A stretch of DNA of 64,000 bases from Desulfobulbaceae bacterium (GTDB lineage: Bacteria; Desulfobacterota; Desulfobulbia; Desulfobulbales; SURF-16), in the NCBI GenBank assembly GCA_020444175.1, contig JAHLLM010000022.1, positions 1 through 64,000 on the forward strand, in the 5' to 3' direction. The notes under the pieces are model-generated. The model made no database searches. It saw nothing but the letters and a program-made list of their open reading frames with translations, and had not been told where the DNA came from. Below are positions 24,600-33,599 of this stretch, piece after piece (within the stretch, counting starts at the first letter, position 1; each line of letters starts with the position of its first letter). The position numbers and the translations under genes are program-made.

Positions 24600-24629
24600 C
24601 CAAGACATTAAATAAAAAAAATGTCCTGG
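24600..24629. promoter_or_regulatory. Inverted repeat upstream of flagellin 2
   Basis: CCAAGACATT (24600-24609) and AATGTCCTGG (24620-24629) pair with one mismatch across a 10-base A-rich spacer. It lies about 110 bases upstream of the flagellin ATG and could be an operator or part of the leader. No convincing sigma-28 element was found for this gene. Confidence 0.3.
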
Positions 24630-24703
24630 CTTGATGATCACGGCAATTTTTTCCCAGCTGGATACTCACTATCGCGATGAAAATAAATCCCTGCCGCTTA
24701 TAA

Positions 24704-24750
24704 AAAAAACAGCCAATTTCAAAAGAAGGCTTTAAAATTGGCTGTTTTTT
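24704..24750. terminator. Bidirectional intrinsic terminator after tatC copy 1
   Basis: A perfect 16-bp stem (24704-24719 with 24735-24750, core ACAGCCAATTT) with a 15-base loop, flanked by A-tract on the left and T-tract on the right, so it has a U-run in both directions. It separates the broken tatC from the flagellin 2 leader. Confidence 0.85.
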
Positions 24751-24784
24751 ATGTTTTTTCTATCCCCATCGCACACGTACATGC

Positions 24785-25548
24785 TCATTCATTTTGCTCC
24801 ACCTCCTGTACATCAAATCCGGCCAGTTTCTTACGACCAAGAAGCCAGACAGCAATAATACTCACCTCGTACAATATGACCATGGGGATACCCATAAGGC
24901 ATTGATTGACAATGTCCGGGGTTGGCGTGAGGATAGCGGCGATGATGAACGATATCAAAAAAGCGTATTTTCTGTTTTTGCGCAGAAAAGGGCCGTCCAC
25001 AATGCCGACTTTGGCAAGCAGCACCATAAAGACAGGGAGTTCGAAGACAACTCCAAAGGCAATGAGCAGCCGCAGGCTCAGGGAAAAATATTCTTTAACG
25101 GTTGGAAGGGCACTGAGAAAATCGGTTGTATAGCCCATGAGAAAGCGGAAGGCCGGGGGGAAAACCACATAATAGCCAAAAGTGGCTCCGCCAAGAAAAC
25201 AAATGGATGACAGGATCGTGAAAGGCAGCACCACCCTTTTTTCATGATCATAAAGGCCGGGAGCCACAAAGGCCCATATCTGCCAGAATATTACCGGAGT
25301 CGCGAACAGAATGCCGCTCACCAAGGCTAATTTCAGATAAAAAAAAAGGCCTCCTGGTAGGATGTAAAAATCAGCTGAGATCCTTCCGGAAGAACTTCAT
25401 AGAGGGGGCGCAAAAACCATTCGCCTATCCCCTGAACAAAATAATAGGACACCCCAAAACCGATGCAAACGGCAACAAGGGAACGGATGAGACTGTTGCG
25501 AAGGTCCCGCAGATGGTCGGTGAGGGCCTGTTTTTCAAGAGTATCCAT
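24785..25548 (-). pseudogene. tatC: tatC copy 1, split by a frameshift at a T9 run
   Basis: TatC is the multi-spanning core of the twin-arginine translocase. The frame from the ATG at 25548 encodes the N-terminal 71 residues (LTDHLRDLRNSLIRSL, first membrane helix, ending SYQEAFFFI), then stops; the remaining 179 residues (GILFATPVIFWQIWAFVAPG onward, five more helices) continue in another frame from 25324 with no ATG of its own. The break lies in nine consecutive T on the coding strand (25339-25347). Ten or seven T would restore EAFF-YLKLALVSGI, aligning with EAFVSYLKI of the intact paralogue at 48814-49545. It may be a true pseudogene, a sequencing error, or a gene read through by slippage on the homopolymer. 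Confidence 0.85.
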
Positions 25549-25672
25549 AAAAAAATAAGATTTTTAATTTTAGATTTTAAGTTTTAAGTAGCTCGTCAAT
25601 ATAGTACCAGGAGATGCTCTGGTCAAGAAACAATACCAACGTCATTGAAATATCGCTGCAAAACCGGTATGT

Positions 25673-26569
25673 ATGGCCATGCTTACCGAAAAACAGATAT
25701 CATCATGCCGGCCCGGACTCAAGCAGTTGCAACAGCCGATTCTTCCGCTGGTGCGCCTTGTCTGGATGCTTTATCTTTCCGGGCCTTTTCAGACCCTGGA
25801 CGAACTCCTCCGGGAACTGAACGAACCAGTTGAAACAGGCGGGGTCCGCTACCAAGACCCTTGCAGGCTTCTGAGCGGCTTTCTTGAAGCCATGCGGCCA
25901 TTTGAACGCCTGAAAAATGCCCAACCGCCGGCACGCATTATTCTTGAAGAGAATCTTGCGCCAGCCGACCAGCTCGCAGCCCTTGACAGCTGGGTCAGTC
26001 AAAATGTCCTCACTCAGGAGCTGGAAGCGATCAACAGCGCGCTTTGCGGCCCCTGCGGCTGCACACTTTGCTGCACGGGTCCCACGGAGAACATGTCCCA
26101 TGAATTTTTTGAAATCCCCCTCCTGGAAAATGAGGCAGATCTCTTTGATCTCGCCAGAATAGATACAAAGCAAAGTCGATCAGCCGCGCCCGATGACGAA
26201 GTCCCCCTCAAATTGAACGGCAAACCGTTTTTTGCTTGTCCTTCCCAACTTTACAACTGGTCAAAGGGCTGGAGCATGATACTGCCCAAACAAAGCAGTT
26301 GTCCGAACCTCGAACCCACGAGCGGAGGTTGCACCATTTATCCAAAGCGACCGGATGTCTGCCGCCGACCCCAGATATTTTCCTATATTCTTGAACCTGA
26401 ACCATGTATGGATGCGGAATATGAAGGAAGAATTCTTCCTGCCTTTGTTATCCGCAGGAAGATACTGGCAATTTGGGATTGCCCATATGTCAAACAATTT
26501 CAGGAAGAGATCGGCAACTACGCCCAACTCTGTGAAATGGAGCCCATTTTCAAGGAAAATAAATCGTAA
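25673..26569 (+). CDS. YkgJ-family cysteine cluster protein
   Basis: A 298-residue cytoplasmic protein with the CGPCGCTLCC cluster near residue 125 and further cysteines in CPSQL, SSCPNLEP, GGCTIYPKRPDVCR and WDCPYVK, the pattern of the YkgJ (UPF0153) family, which is thought to bind a metal or iron-sulfur cluster. The N-terminal 110 residues are helical and not a known domain. The first ATG at 25673 is used, with a second two codons on. It is transcribed away from tatC copy 1 and converges on the formyltetrahydrofolate cyclo-ligase. Its biochemical function is unknown. Confidence 0.75.
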   Translation: MAMLTEKQISSCRPGLKQLQQPILPLVRLVWMLYLSGPFQTLDELLRELNEPVETGGVRYQDPCRLLSGFLEAMRPFERLKNAQPPARIILEENLAPADQLAALDSWVSQNVLTQELEAINSALCGPCGCTLCCTGPTENMSHEFFEIPLLENEADLFDLARIDTKQSRSAAPDDEVPLKLNGKPFFACPSQLYNWSKGWSMILPKQSSCPNLEPTSGGCTIYPKRPDVCRRPQIFSYILEPEPCMDAEYEGRILPAFVIRRKILAIWDCPYVKQFQEEIGNYAQLCEMEPIFKENKS

Positions 26570-26612
26570 AAAGGGCAGTTGATAATTGATATTTTCTGTA
26601 GAAACAGATTCC

Positions 26613-27320
26613 TTACACCTTGTTTTGTTGCAGCCACCAGAGCGGCGTCATCTTCTTGATTTTCTTGCCTGAAAGCTGCTCCCAGAAAATTTCCCCTCTG
26701 TGCCCGCACGCCTTTGAAATACGTTGCACCTCTTTTTCCGTGACAATCATATCCGCGGGCACATCCCACGGCGTTACGGGTAAAGTGGCGGAAATTCTCT
26801 GATCAATGCCGACACAAATCGCCGTTTTCGCCTCTTCAGTCAAAGCGCCTAAAGTTTTCAAAACAGCGTAACTCAGGTCAAAAAAACCGAGACCATCACC
26901 GAGTCTGCTTCCCAGAGAATCTACAGCCACTGCATCGGTGGCGAGCAAATCGACCTGCAGCTCTTCCACATCAGCCTGACGCAGTTTTTTGGCAAACCTG
27001 GGCGCACCCTTCATCGTCACGGCAAAAGGCAGATCCTGAAAAGGTATGGAATAGGGCTTGAATAAAAAGAAACCTTCTTTCAGTCCAGCGCTCGGCATGA
27101 CAAGATCTTTGCCGTCAAGCAGGCAGTTCACCCGCACCTGTTGCAAGGCCGGGGCGGGGGAAACAAAAATCTGACGGGCATGCTTGTAATCCGCCTGCCC
27201 GCGCAGCAATTCCGCTCTTTTATTTGCCTGGGAAGTGGAAAAATCACGATTGCGCAGGTTATCCCTGAGAACCTGTTTTTCCTGTTGGATTCCGGAGATA
27301 TCCTGATCAAGAGATGTCAA
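26613..27320 (-). CDS. 5-formyltetrahydrofolate cyclo-ligase
   Basis: A 235-residue protein with the fold of MTHFS: an N-terminal helix, then QIFVSPAPALQQVRVNCLL, the KPYSIPFQDLP strand, and the conserved C-terminal LLATDAVAVDSLGSRLGDGLGFFDL segment that corresponds to the family's GRLGxGxGYYDR substrate loop (here with FFDL). It would convert 5-formyl-THF to methenyl-THF using ATP. The apparent start is a TTG at 27320 without a clear Shine-Dalgarno, 12 bases after the carboxypeptidase stop. A true start a little further in is possible. Confidence 0.75.
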   Translation of the reverse strand: MTSLDQDISGIQQEKQVLRDNLRNRDFSTSQANKRAELLRGQADYKHARQIFVSPAPALQQVRVNCLLDGKDLVMPSAGLKEGFFLFKPYSIPFQDLPFAVTMKGAPRFAKKLRQADVEELQVDLLATDAVAVDSLGSRLGDGLGFFDLSYAVLKTLGALTEEAKTAICVGIDQRISATLPVTPWDVPADMIVTEKEVQRISKACGHRGEIFWEQLSGKKIKKMTPLWWLQQNKV

Positions 27321-27332
27321 TTTCTACGACTA

Positions 27333-28523
27333 TTACAGGCTGGAGTGTTTTTTGGTCCCAGAGAGAACCTGAAGAGATCTATTCCGGAAAGCGGGGGAAA
27401 GTTCAGCCATGGCAACTGCACTGTTTGTCGAGTCAATCGTTTGAGCAGGGCTTTTTCTCAAAGCAATCAGCTGTTCTTTGCGGGCAAAACCATAGTCAAC
27501 CAATCGGCTGATATCATCCCACATGGTTTCGCTGCCCATGATCGCCACAACAATGTCGGCGTTGTCCCTGCTGAATTTACCAACATAGGTCTGGCGGGCT
27601 GCACGAGTATAGCCTGTTTTGCCGCCAACAGCACCTTTCACACGCCACAGGGCTTTATTGTGATTCCGCAAAAGCTTTCCGTAACTTGTCCGAACCTTGC
27701 TTTTGCTCATGCGACGGGCGAACTCTTTATTTTGCATGGCCTTATCAAAAACAACGGCGAGATCACGCACCGTAGATTGCTGCCCCCTTGCAGTGAGCCC
27801 GGTGGCAGTCTTACACACAGTATGCTGCGCTCCCAGAATTTTTGCCTTGTGCGTCATTAATTTGGCAAAACTCTTCTCGGAACCGGCAACTTTTTCCGCC
27901 AGGGCAACACTTGCATCATTGGCAGAGGCAAGGAGCACTGCATTGATTAAATCATTGGCCTTATAGGAAGTCCCCTCTTCAATATAGATCTTTGAACTGG
28001 GCATCCTGGAAGCCCGACGGCTGGCAGTGACCTTTTCATCATCCTGCAGAGAACGAATGGCAATAAGCCCGGTGAGTACCTTTATCGTGCTGGCCGGCTG
28101 GGCGGGACGATCAGGATCATGTGAGTAGAGAATTTCTCCGGTTACGGAATCCACAACGATTGCGCTGCGGGATGAAAGCTTTTTGCGAAGCCGATCGGTT
28201 GAAACCAGTTTTCGGACACTGGCTGTTCTTGCACTGGAAGCAGGTTTGCGCTTCATGCCTGCGGAACGGGTAATAATGCAGCCGACTGCGGCGTCACCTG
28301 CCTTCTTCTTTGCATTTTCCGCCCGTCCTGGTTGCTGCATATCTTTTGGTGCAAATTTATGCGAAGAAGCTAAGAGTGTTGCGGCTGAACTTTTATTTGC
28401 AGAGATGGGAAACACCAGCAAAACGAGGGCCCAGAAAACACAAAAAAAGAATATGCCGGTTCGTTGAGCATTTTTTGAAAAAACGTGCGGAATAGCCATA
28501 AGAGAAATCAATTTTTTAATCAT
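27333..28523 (-). CDS. D-alanyl-D-alanine carboxypeptidase (peptidase S11, PBP5/6-like)
   Basis: A 396-residue secreted or anchored protein: a hydrophobic segment (GIFFFCVFWALVLLVFPISA) near residue 25 serves as signal/anchor, followed by a basic linker and a catalytic domain with all three penicillin-binding motifs: S-T-I-K in QPASTIKVLTG, S-A-N in LASANDASVAL and K-T-G in GGKTGYTRAA. It trims the terminal D-Ala of peptidoglycan stem peptides. The ATG at 28523 is chosen because upstream in-frame codons fall within a palindromic element that begins only a few bases before it. That element has replaced any ordinary Shine-Dalgarno. Confidence 0.88.
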   Translation of the reverse strand: MIKKLISLMAIPHVFSKNAQRTGIFFFCVFWALVLLVFPISANKSSAATLLASSHKFAPKDMQQPGRAENAKKKAGDAAVGCIITRSAGMKRKPASSARTASVRKLVSTDRLRKKLSSRSAIVVDSVTGEILYSHDPDRPAQPASTIKVLTGLIAIRSLQDDEKVTASRRASRMPSSKIYIEEGTSYKANDLINAVLLASANDASVALAEKVAGSEKSFAKLMTHKAKILGAQHTVCKTATGLTARGQQSTVRDLAVVFDKAMQNKEFARRMSKSKVRTSYGKLLRNHNKALWRVKGAVGGKTGYTRAARQTYVGKFSRDNADIVVAIMGSETMWDDISRLVDYGFARKEQLIALRKSPAQTIDSTNSAVAMAELSPAFRNRSLQVLSGTKKHSSL

Positions 28524-28526
28524 TTT

Positions 28527-28635
28527 GTAACTATTCAGCTGCACCTCATCTTTGGACAAACAGGCCTGCTCACATAGACGGGCTATAGCCTCGCAGGCCT
28601 GTTTGTCCAAATCTAAGGCACATCTGAATAGTTAC
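28527..28635. repeat. 109-bp palindromic miniature element before the carboxypeptidase gene
   Basis: Ends are perfect 12-bp inverted repeats (GTAACTATTCAG, 28527-28538 and 28624-28635). Inside is a second perfect 19-bp inverted repeat (28551-28569 with 28593-28611, core GGACAAACAGGCC). It is non-coding and could fold into a long hairpin. A similar end sequence (ACAACTATTCAG) appears near 47289. Confidence 0.8.
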
Positions 28636-28894
28636 GGCCTGGAGTTGAGGCCCATTTCGAGCCCTCGCTGAATAGATACATCATTTTAATGAAAAGGTGC
28701 TGAATCAACGCAACAAAAAAACAATGTTGCTATTCAACTATTTACACCCTTTTTCCTCACCTTATAGAACACATTTCGGAAAATCAACTGTTTTTCTTGA
28801 TTTTTTATGGCCATCTTCTTGATTTTCTGACATAATCTCAAACATAAGCTCTTAAAAAAACAACATAACATAAAAGGCAAACACATTTTTTGGT

Positions 28895-29464
28895 ATGATT
28901 CCAGCTCAACTTACACAACAAGCAGTACACTTTCGAATTTCAAAAGGCAATACTCTTCTCTTTTTTCTGATCAAACAAGAAAAAAAAATCTTTCATCTGA
29001 CCTTTGACAGGAAGGGCCACCAAAAAGCCATTCAATTCGTGCAATCAATGTCCGGACTGGTCAGAGAAGAACCTGATCGCATCATGGTGCTTGCAGACAT
29101 AAAGGACATCCTGACAGCCTCCCAACCACTTGGGCAATACAGCTATTCACCCTTTATTAGACAGGGCACTCCTTTTCAACAGCAGGTATGGGAATATATT
29201 TCAAAGATTCCTTTCGGCAGCACGGAGACCTATGGCGGACTGGCAACGAAAATAGGCAATAAGAATCTTGCCAGAGCGGTGGGAAGGGCTTGCAATGCCA
29301 ACCCGCTGGCTTTACACATTCCCTGCCATCGGGTGGTCGGAACCAATGGTATCGGAGGATTTGGCGGCGGCATCGCTGTAAAGAGAAAACTTCTGGAATT
29401 TGAAAGCAGGCAAATAAGTGATAACCGCCAAAAGAGTCACGAAGCCGACCATCCCCCAACTTAA
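28895..29464 (+). CDS. ogt: Methylated-DNA--protein-cysteine methyltransferase
   Basis: A 189-residue O6-alkylguanine-DNA alkyltransferase. The C-terminal domain carries GTPFQQQVWEYISKIPFGST, the helix-turn-helix with the arginine finger (NLARAVGRACNANPLA) and the active-site IPCHRVVG with the acceptor cysteine. It removes methyl groups from O6-methylguanine in a one-time transfer. The N-terminal 80 residues are the usual ribonuclease-like domain. It converges on cheB, with a repeat element in between. Confidence 0.92.
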   Translation: MIPAQLTQQAVHFRISKGNTLLFFLIKQEKKIFHLTFDRKGHQKAIQFVQSMSGLVREEPDRIMVLADIKDILTASQPLGQYSYSPFIRQGTPFQQQVWEYISKIPFGSTETYGGLATKIGNKNLARAVGRACNANPLALHIPCHRVVGTNGIGGFGGGIAVKRKLLEFESRQISDNRQKSHEADHPPT

Positions 29465-29556
29465 TATCAACAAGTTGAATAATCTTTACGTCGGTTGAAC
29501 GGCTTTTTTAGCGACAAGGGGCAAAACACCCTCAAGGGCATAAATGCAAAACCGCC
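29462..29556 (-). repeat. Dispersed ~95-bp element, copy A
   Basis: Reading the minus strand, it shares GGTTT, ATTTATGCCCTT-AGGGT, AAAAA-CCG-TCAACCG and ACTTGTTG-TATTA in order with copy B at 47613-47690, with an extra 17-base insertion in the middle. It fills the gap between ogt and cheB. Nature unknown: a miniature element or a structured RNA. Confidence 0.55.
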
Positions 29557-29562
29557 AAACAC

Positions 29563-30642
<1,080 letters not shown>

Positions 30643-30646
30643 CTAA

Positions 30647-30754
30647 TGTCATGTCAAGTTTACATTGTCATGTAGGTCGCCATACCTATGGCGACATCTC
30701 AGTGTCGGGAAGGGTTTCCCGACCTACATGCGTCAAAAGTCATTTGACATGACA
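30647..30754. repeat. 108-bp miniature inverted-repeat element between the HDOD gene and cheB
   Basis: Perfect 11-bp ends TGTCATGTCAA (30647-30657) and TTGACATGACA (30744-30754), an inner pair CATGTAGGTCG (30669-30679 with 30720-30730), and two internal hairpins (30676-30695, core GTCGCCATA; 30704-30723, core GTCGGGAA). The element abuts the HDOD stop codon exactly. Confidence 0.8.
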
Positions 30755-31600
30755 CTATATACTGAACAGCTCCTCTGCCCGCTCCATTTCAGCCAACAAA
30801 TCCGCCATACAGATTTGCAGGGTATCCAGAGAAATGCCAAACCTCTTTACCCCTTCGCCATGCAACTCCGTGGCAAGCCCATCTGCCCCTGAGCCGATAC
30901 CCAATGAAATAATCAAACTGTTACTTAAAGCCACCAACGCGGTAAGCGGTTCTTTTTCCAAAGCTTTTGGATTATGATGCTCCTTCACTGCATCAACCAA
31001 GGACTGATCAAACTCCCACTTCTCAAGGATCATGCCGCCGAGCTCAGCATGATCCACTCCCAGAAATTCTTTTTCCGCCGCGATAAAGGTACAATTTTCT
31101 TTGTCCACCTTGGCAACAATCCTCTCAAAGTCATCCGCCACAAAACTGCTGAGAAATCTTTTACCAATATCGTGGAGCAGAGCGGCTGTAAAAGCACTGC
31201 CCGGGTCAACATCTTTAATATGCCGGACAAGAAGCTTTGACATGATGCCCGTCGCAACGGAATGCTTCCACATGTCTCCCTGTTCAAGCTGATAACCGAC
31301 ACCAACTTTTCCCTTGAAAAATCGGGCACTGCTACTGGCAATGAGAATGTCTTTCAGAATATCATGACCGATAACAACGAGTCCCTCATCCAGGGAACTT
31401 ACTTTTCTCGGCAGTCCAAAGTAAGCGGCATTACATATTTTCAATACATTTGCCGTAATAACCTGATCATACTGAATCACCTCGGCAAGTTGCGCAGCAG
31501 TTACATCCGGATTCTTAATCAACTCCATGACCCTTTCCGCAACCTTGGGAAAAGGAGGTACATGATTGATTAATGCCAGAATTTCCTCAACGCGGCTCAT
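30755..31600 (-). CDS. HDOD-domain protein in the chemotaxis operon
   Basis: A 281-residue HDOD protein: LINHVPPFPKVAERVMELI at the start, then the CNAAYFGLPRKVSSLDEGL segment and an HD core in LLHDIGKRFL followed by GVDHAELGGMIL. HDOD proteins lack the full metal-site of HD-GYP enzymes and act as signalling scaffolds; in several bacteria they sit in che operons and influence motility switching. Its ATG overlaps the cheD stop by four bases (ATGA), so it is co-translated with the chemotaxis genes. Confidence 0.85.
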   Translation of the reverse strand: MSRVEEILALINHVPPFPKVAERVMELIKNPDVTAAQLAEVIQYDQVITANVLKICNAAYFGLPRKVSSLDEGLVVIGHDILKDILIASSSARFFKGKVGVGYQLEQGDMWKHSVATGIMSKLLVRHIKDVDPGSAFTAALLHDIGKRFLSSFVADDFERIVAKVDKENCTFIAAEKEFLGVDHAELGGMILEKWEFDQSLVDAVKEHHNPKALEKEPLTALVALSNSLIISLGIGSGADGLATELHGEGVKRFGISLDTLQICMADLLAEMERAEELFSI

Positions 31601-32076
31601 ATCTCAAATTCCCCCTTCCCTGAAACTTTTAAAAGAACCCGTCCTGTCCCAATGTCCAGACTTACTGTCCTGTTTACCGACCCACCGATATCTTCCTTTG
31701 AAACAGTAATTTTGTTTTTCTCAAAAAGTTTGCGCATAATCAGATAATTGCGCTTGCCTATGCTGAAAAGCCCCGTCGGGTCAAGGAGCTGCGAACCTCC
31801 CACCACCCTTACAATAAGGCGACTCTTCACTGCTCCGAGTTCATATGAATCCTTGAACAAGGCGGGAATTCCCGTATCAGCAAACATATACGGATTTTGC
31901 TGAGCACGCGCCCTATCCAGTTTGGACTCCGGAAGCATATAATGGAGAAGTCCTCCAACTTTTACAGCAGGATCCCAAATCACCACACCAATACATGACC
32001 CGAGAGAATAGGTAATCAATGTGTCTTTTGGGTTATTGCTGATTTTCATGTCTGAAATGCCAACAATAATTTTCAT
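31597..32076 (-). CDS. cheD: Chemoreceptor glutamine deamidase
   Basis: A 159-residue CheD. The catalytic residues are visible in family positions: cysteine in YSLGSCIGVVIWD, histidine in GGLLHYMLPES and threonine in MFADTGIPALF. CheD deamidates glutamines of methyl-accepting chemotaxis proteins and often binds CheC-type partners. It overlaps the HDOD gene and follows cheR by about 10 bases. Confidence 0.93.
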   Translation of the reverse strand: MKIIVGISDMKISNNPKDTLITYSLGSCIGVVIWDPAVKVGGLLHYMLPESKLDRARAQQNPYMFADTGIPALFKDSYELGAVKSRLIVRVVGGSQLLDPTGLFSIGKRNYLIMRKLFEKNKITVSKEDIGGSVNRTVSLDIGTGRVLLKVSGKGEFEI

Positions 32077-32086
32077 AATGTCCTAT

Positions 32087-32929
32087 TTATTTCACTTTCC
32101 TGTAGACTGTTGTGGCAGCCTGTTGGAATTTATGGTTGATGCTTGTCAAGCTCTCGGAATGACCTATAAAAAGATATCCTCCCGGAGCAAGACTTTGGTA
32201 AAATTTTTCCGCAAGCTCCATCTGGGTCTCCCTGGTAAAATAAATCATCACGTTTCTACAGAAAATGACATCCATTTCATTTTTCCAGGGAAACTGCTCC
32301 ATGAGGTTCACCCGCTGAAAAGCCACAAGTCGCCTCAGCTCATCTTTCACTCTTACGTATCCGGCAGATTTTCCAAATCCTTTTTGAAAAAACTTTTTCA
32401 AAAATTCCGGTGGGACCTTATCTATTTTATCTAAAGAATAAACACCTTTTTCAGCAATGCTCAGCACTTTTGTAGAAATATCAGAGGCGAGAATAGATGG
32501 ACGCAGCCCGGGATTTAATTCCATATATCCGGCAAGGACCATAGCAAGAGTGTAGGGTTCTTCACCTGAGGAGCAGGCCGCCGACCATATCTTAAGGGAA
32601 GAAGAGTTCCCTTTGCCACTATACTGGGGAAGCACGGCGCTCTTCAAAAAATCAAAATGGGCGTTCTCCCGGAAAAAACTGGTAAAATTTGTGGAAACGC
32701 TGTTTATAAGCTGAATGAGTTCGTTGCCGCTTGCATCATGGATAACATAATCATAATACTTACTGAACGAACTGAGATGACATGCCCGTAGTCGCTTGCC
32801 GAGACGGGCATTCAACAGCTGTTTTTTTTCAGGTTTAAGATGAATTCCGGTCTTATTAAAAATAAGAGCACTGAATTTCTTAAAATCATCGTCCGTCAGA
32901 CGACTCTGCTGGAAAGCTAAATCATCCAC
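32087..32929 (-). CDS. cheR: Chemotaxis protein methyltransferase
   Basis: A 280-residue CheR with the N-terminal helical domain (FNKTGIHLKPEKKQLLNARL) and the C-terminal SAM domain: IWSAACSSGEEPYTLAMVL is motif I, and DVIFCRNVMIYF is motif IV. It methylates glutamates of chemoreceptors. The start is a GTG at 32929 supported by a strong AGGAGGT seven bases upstream. Confidence 0.95.
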   Translation of the reverse strand: MDDLAFQQSRLTDDDFKKFSALIFNKTGIHLKPEKKQLLNARLGKRLRACHLSSFSKYYDYVIHDASGNELIQLINSVSTNFTSFFRENAHFDFLKSAVLPQYSGKGNSSSLKIWSAACSSGEEPYTLAMVLAGYMELNPGLRPSILASDISTKVLSIAEKGVYSLDKIDKVPPEFLKKFFQKGFGKSAGYVRVKDELRRLVAFQRVNLMEQFPWKNEMDVIFCRNVMIYFTRETQMELAEKFYQSLAPGGYLFIGHSESLTSINHKFQQAATTVYRKVK

Positions 32930-32994
32930 TTACCGGACCTCCTGGGAAATTGCCTTTACCCGACCGATCAATAAAAAAGAGACTATCCACCAAG

Positions 32995-33510
32995 TTACGT
33001 GATCTCATGAAGCTTTCCGAGCCCACTCTGCCCTATGACTTTATCAACATCAAGGAGTATCTTCAGCTTCCCTTTAATCTTTGCCATGCCGAGAAAATTG
33101 TCGTTTTCCACATCACTGCCGCTAAAAGAAGGCGGTGGCTCAATTTCATTTTCAGCAATATTTAACACTTCTGAAACAGAATCCACAATCATACCCACCA
33201 TGACTGTTCCCGATTCTCCCTGAACTTCAACAACAACTATGCAGGTTCGATCAGTGTACTCCTGGGCTTCCATATTGAATTTGGCACGAAGCTCAAGGAC
33301 CGGGATAACACTGCCCCGCAGATTGATCACTCCCTTTATATAGGGAGGTGTGTGCGGAACAGCGGTTATTTCCATAAGACCGATAATTTCTCTGACCTTG
33401 AGAATACCGATACCGTATTCCTCTTTTCCGAGCTCAAAAGTCAGATATTTCCCGGCCAGCTTTGTCAATCCATGGGAAGACTTTTCTTGCTGATTCTCAG
33501 TATTTTCCAT
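32995..33510 (-). CDS. cheW: Chemotaxis coupling protein
   Basis: A 171-residue CheW, a pair of SH3-like barrels that links receptors to CheA: KYLTFELGKEEYGIGILKVREI, PPYIKGVINLRGSVIPVLEL and VGMIVDSVSEVLNI are the conserved strands. The ATG at 33510 has GGAGAT before it; upstream in-frame codons reach into the 3' side of cheA and give an unnatural N-terminus. It follows cheA by 89 bases. Confidence 0.93.
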   Translation of the reverse strand: MENTENQQEKSSHGLTKLAGKYLTFELGKEEYGIGILKVREIIGLMEITAVPHTPPYIKGVINLRGSVIPVLELRAKFNMEAQEYTDRTCIVVVEVQGESGTVMVGMIVDSVSEVLNIAENEIEPPPSFSGSDVENDNFLGMAKIKGKLKILLDVDKVIGQSGLGKLHEIT

Positions 33511-33599
33511 AACATATCTCCATAAAACAGCAATACGGGGTTCGAATTGCGGTGGCGCAGCTCCTTTCAGAACACTCCTCAATAGCTGATCAAACTGCC

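Noticed and set aside
24669-24695. Sigma-28 promoter for flagellin 2
   Set aside because: A CGATA core occurs on the minus strand, but the sequence 11 bases upstream (GGCAGGGA) does not resemble the -35 element.
24785-25324. An independent 179-residue TatC-like gene
   Set aside because: It has only a TTG as possible start and lacks the first TatC helix; it is the out-of-frame continuation of the gene starting at 25548.
28524-28610. Longer N-terminus of the DD-carboxypeptidase starting at 28610
   Set aside because: The extra codons lie wholly in the palindromic element and begin with TTG inside its stem.
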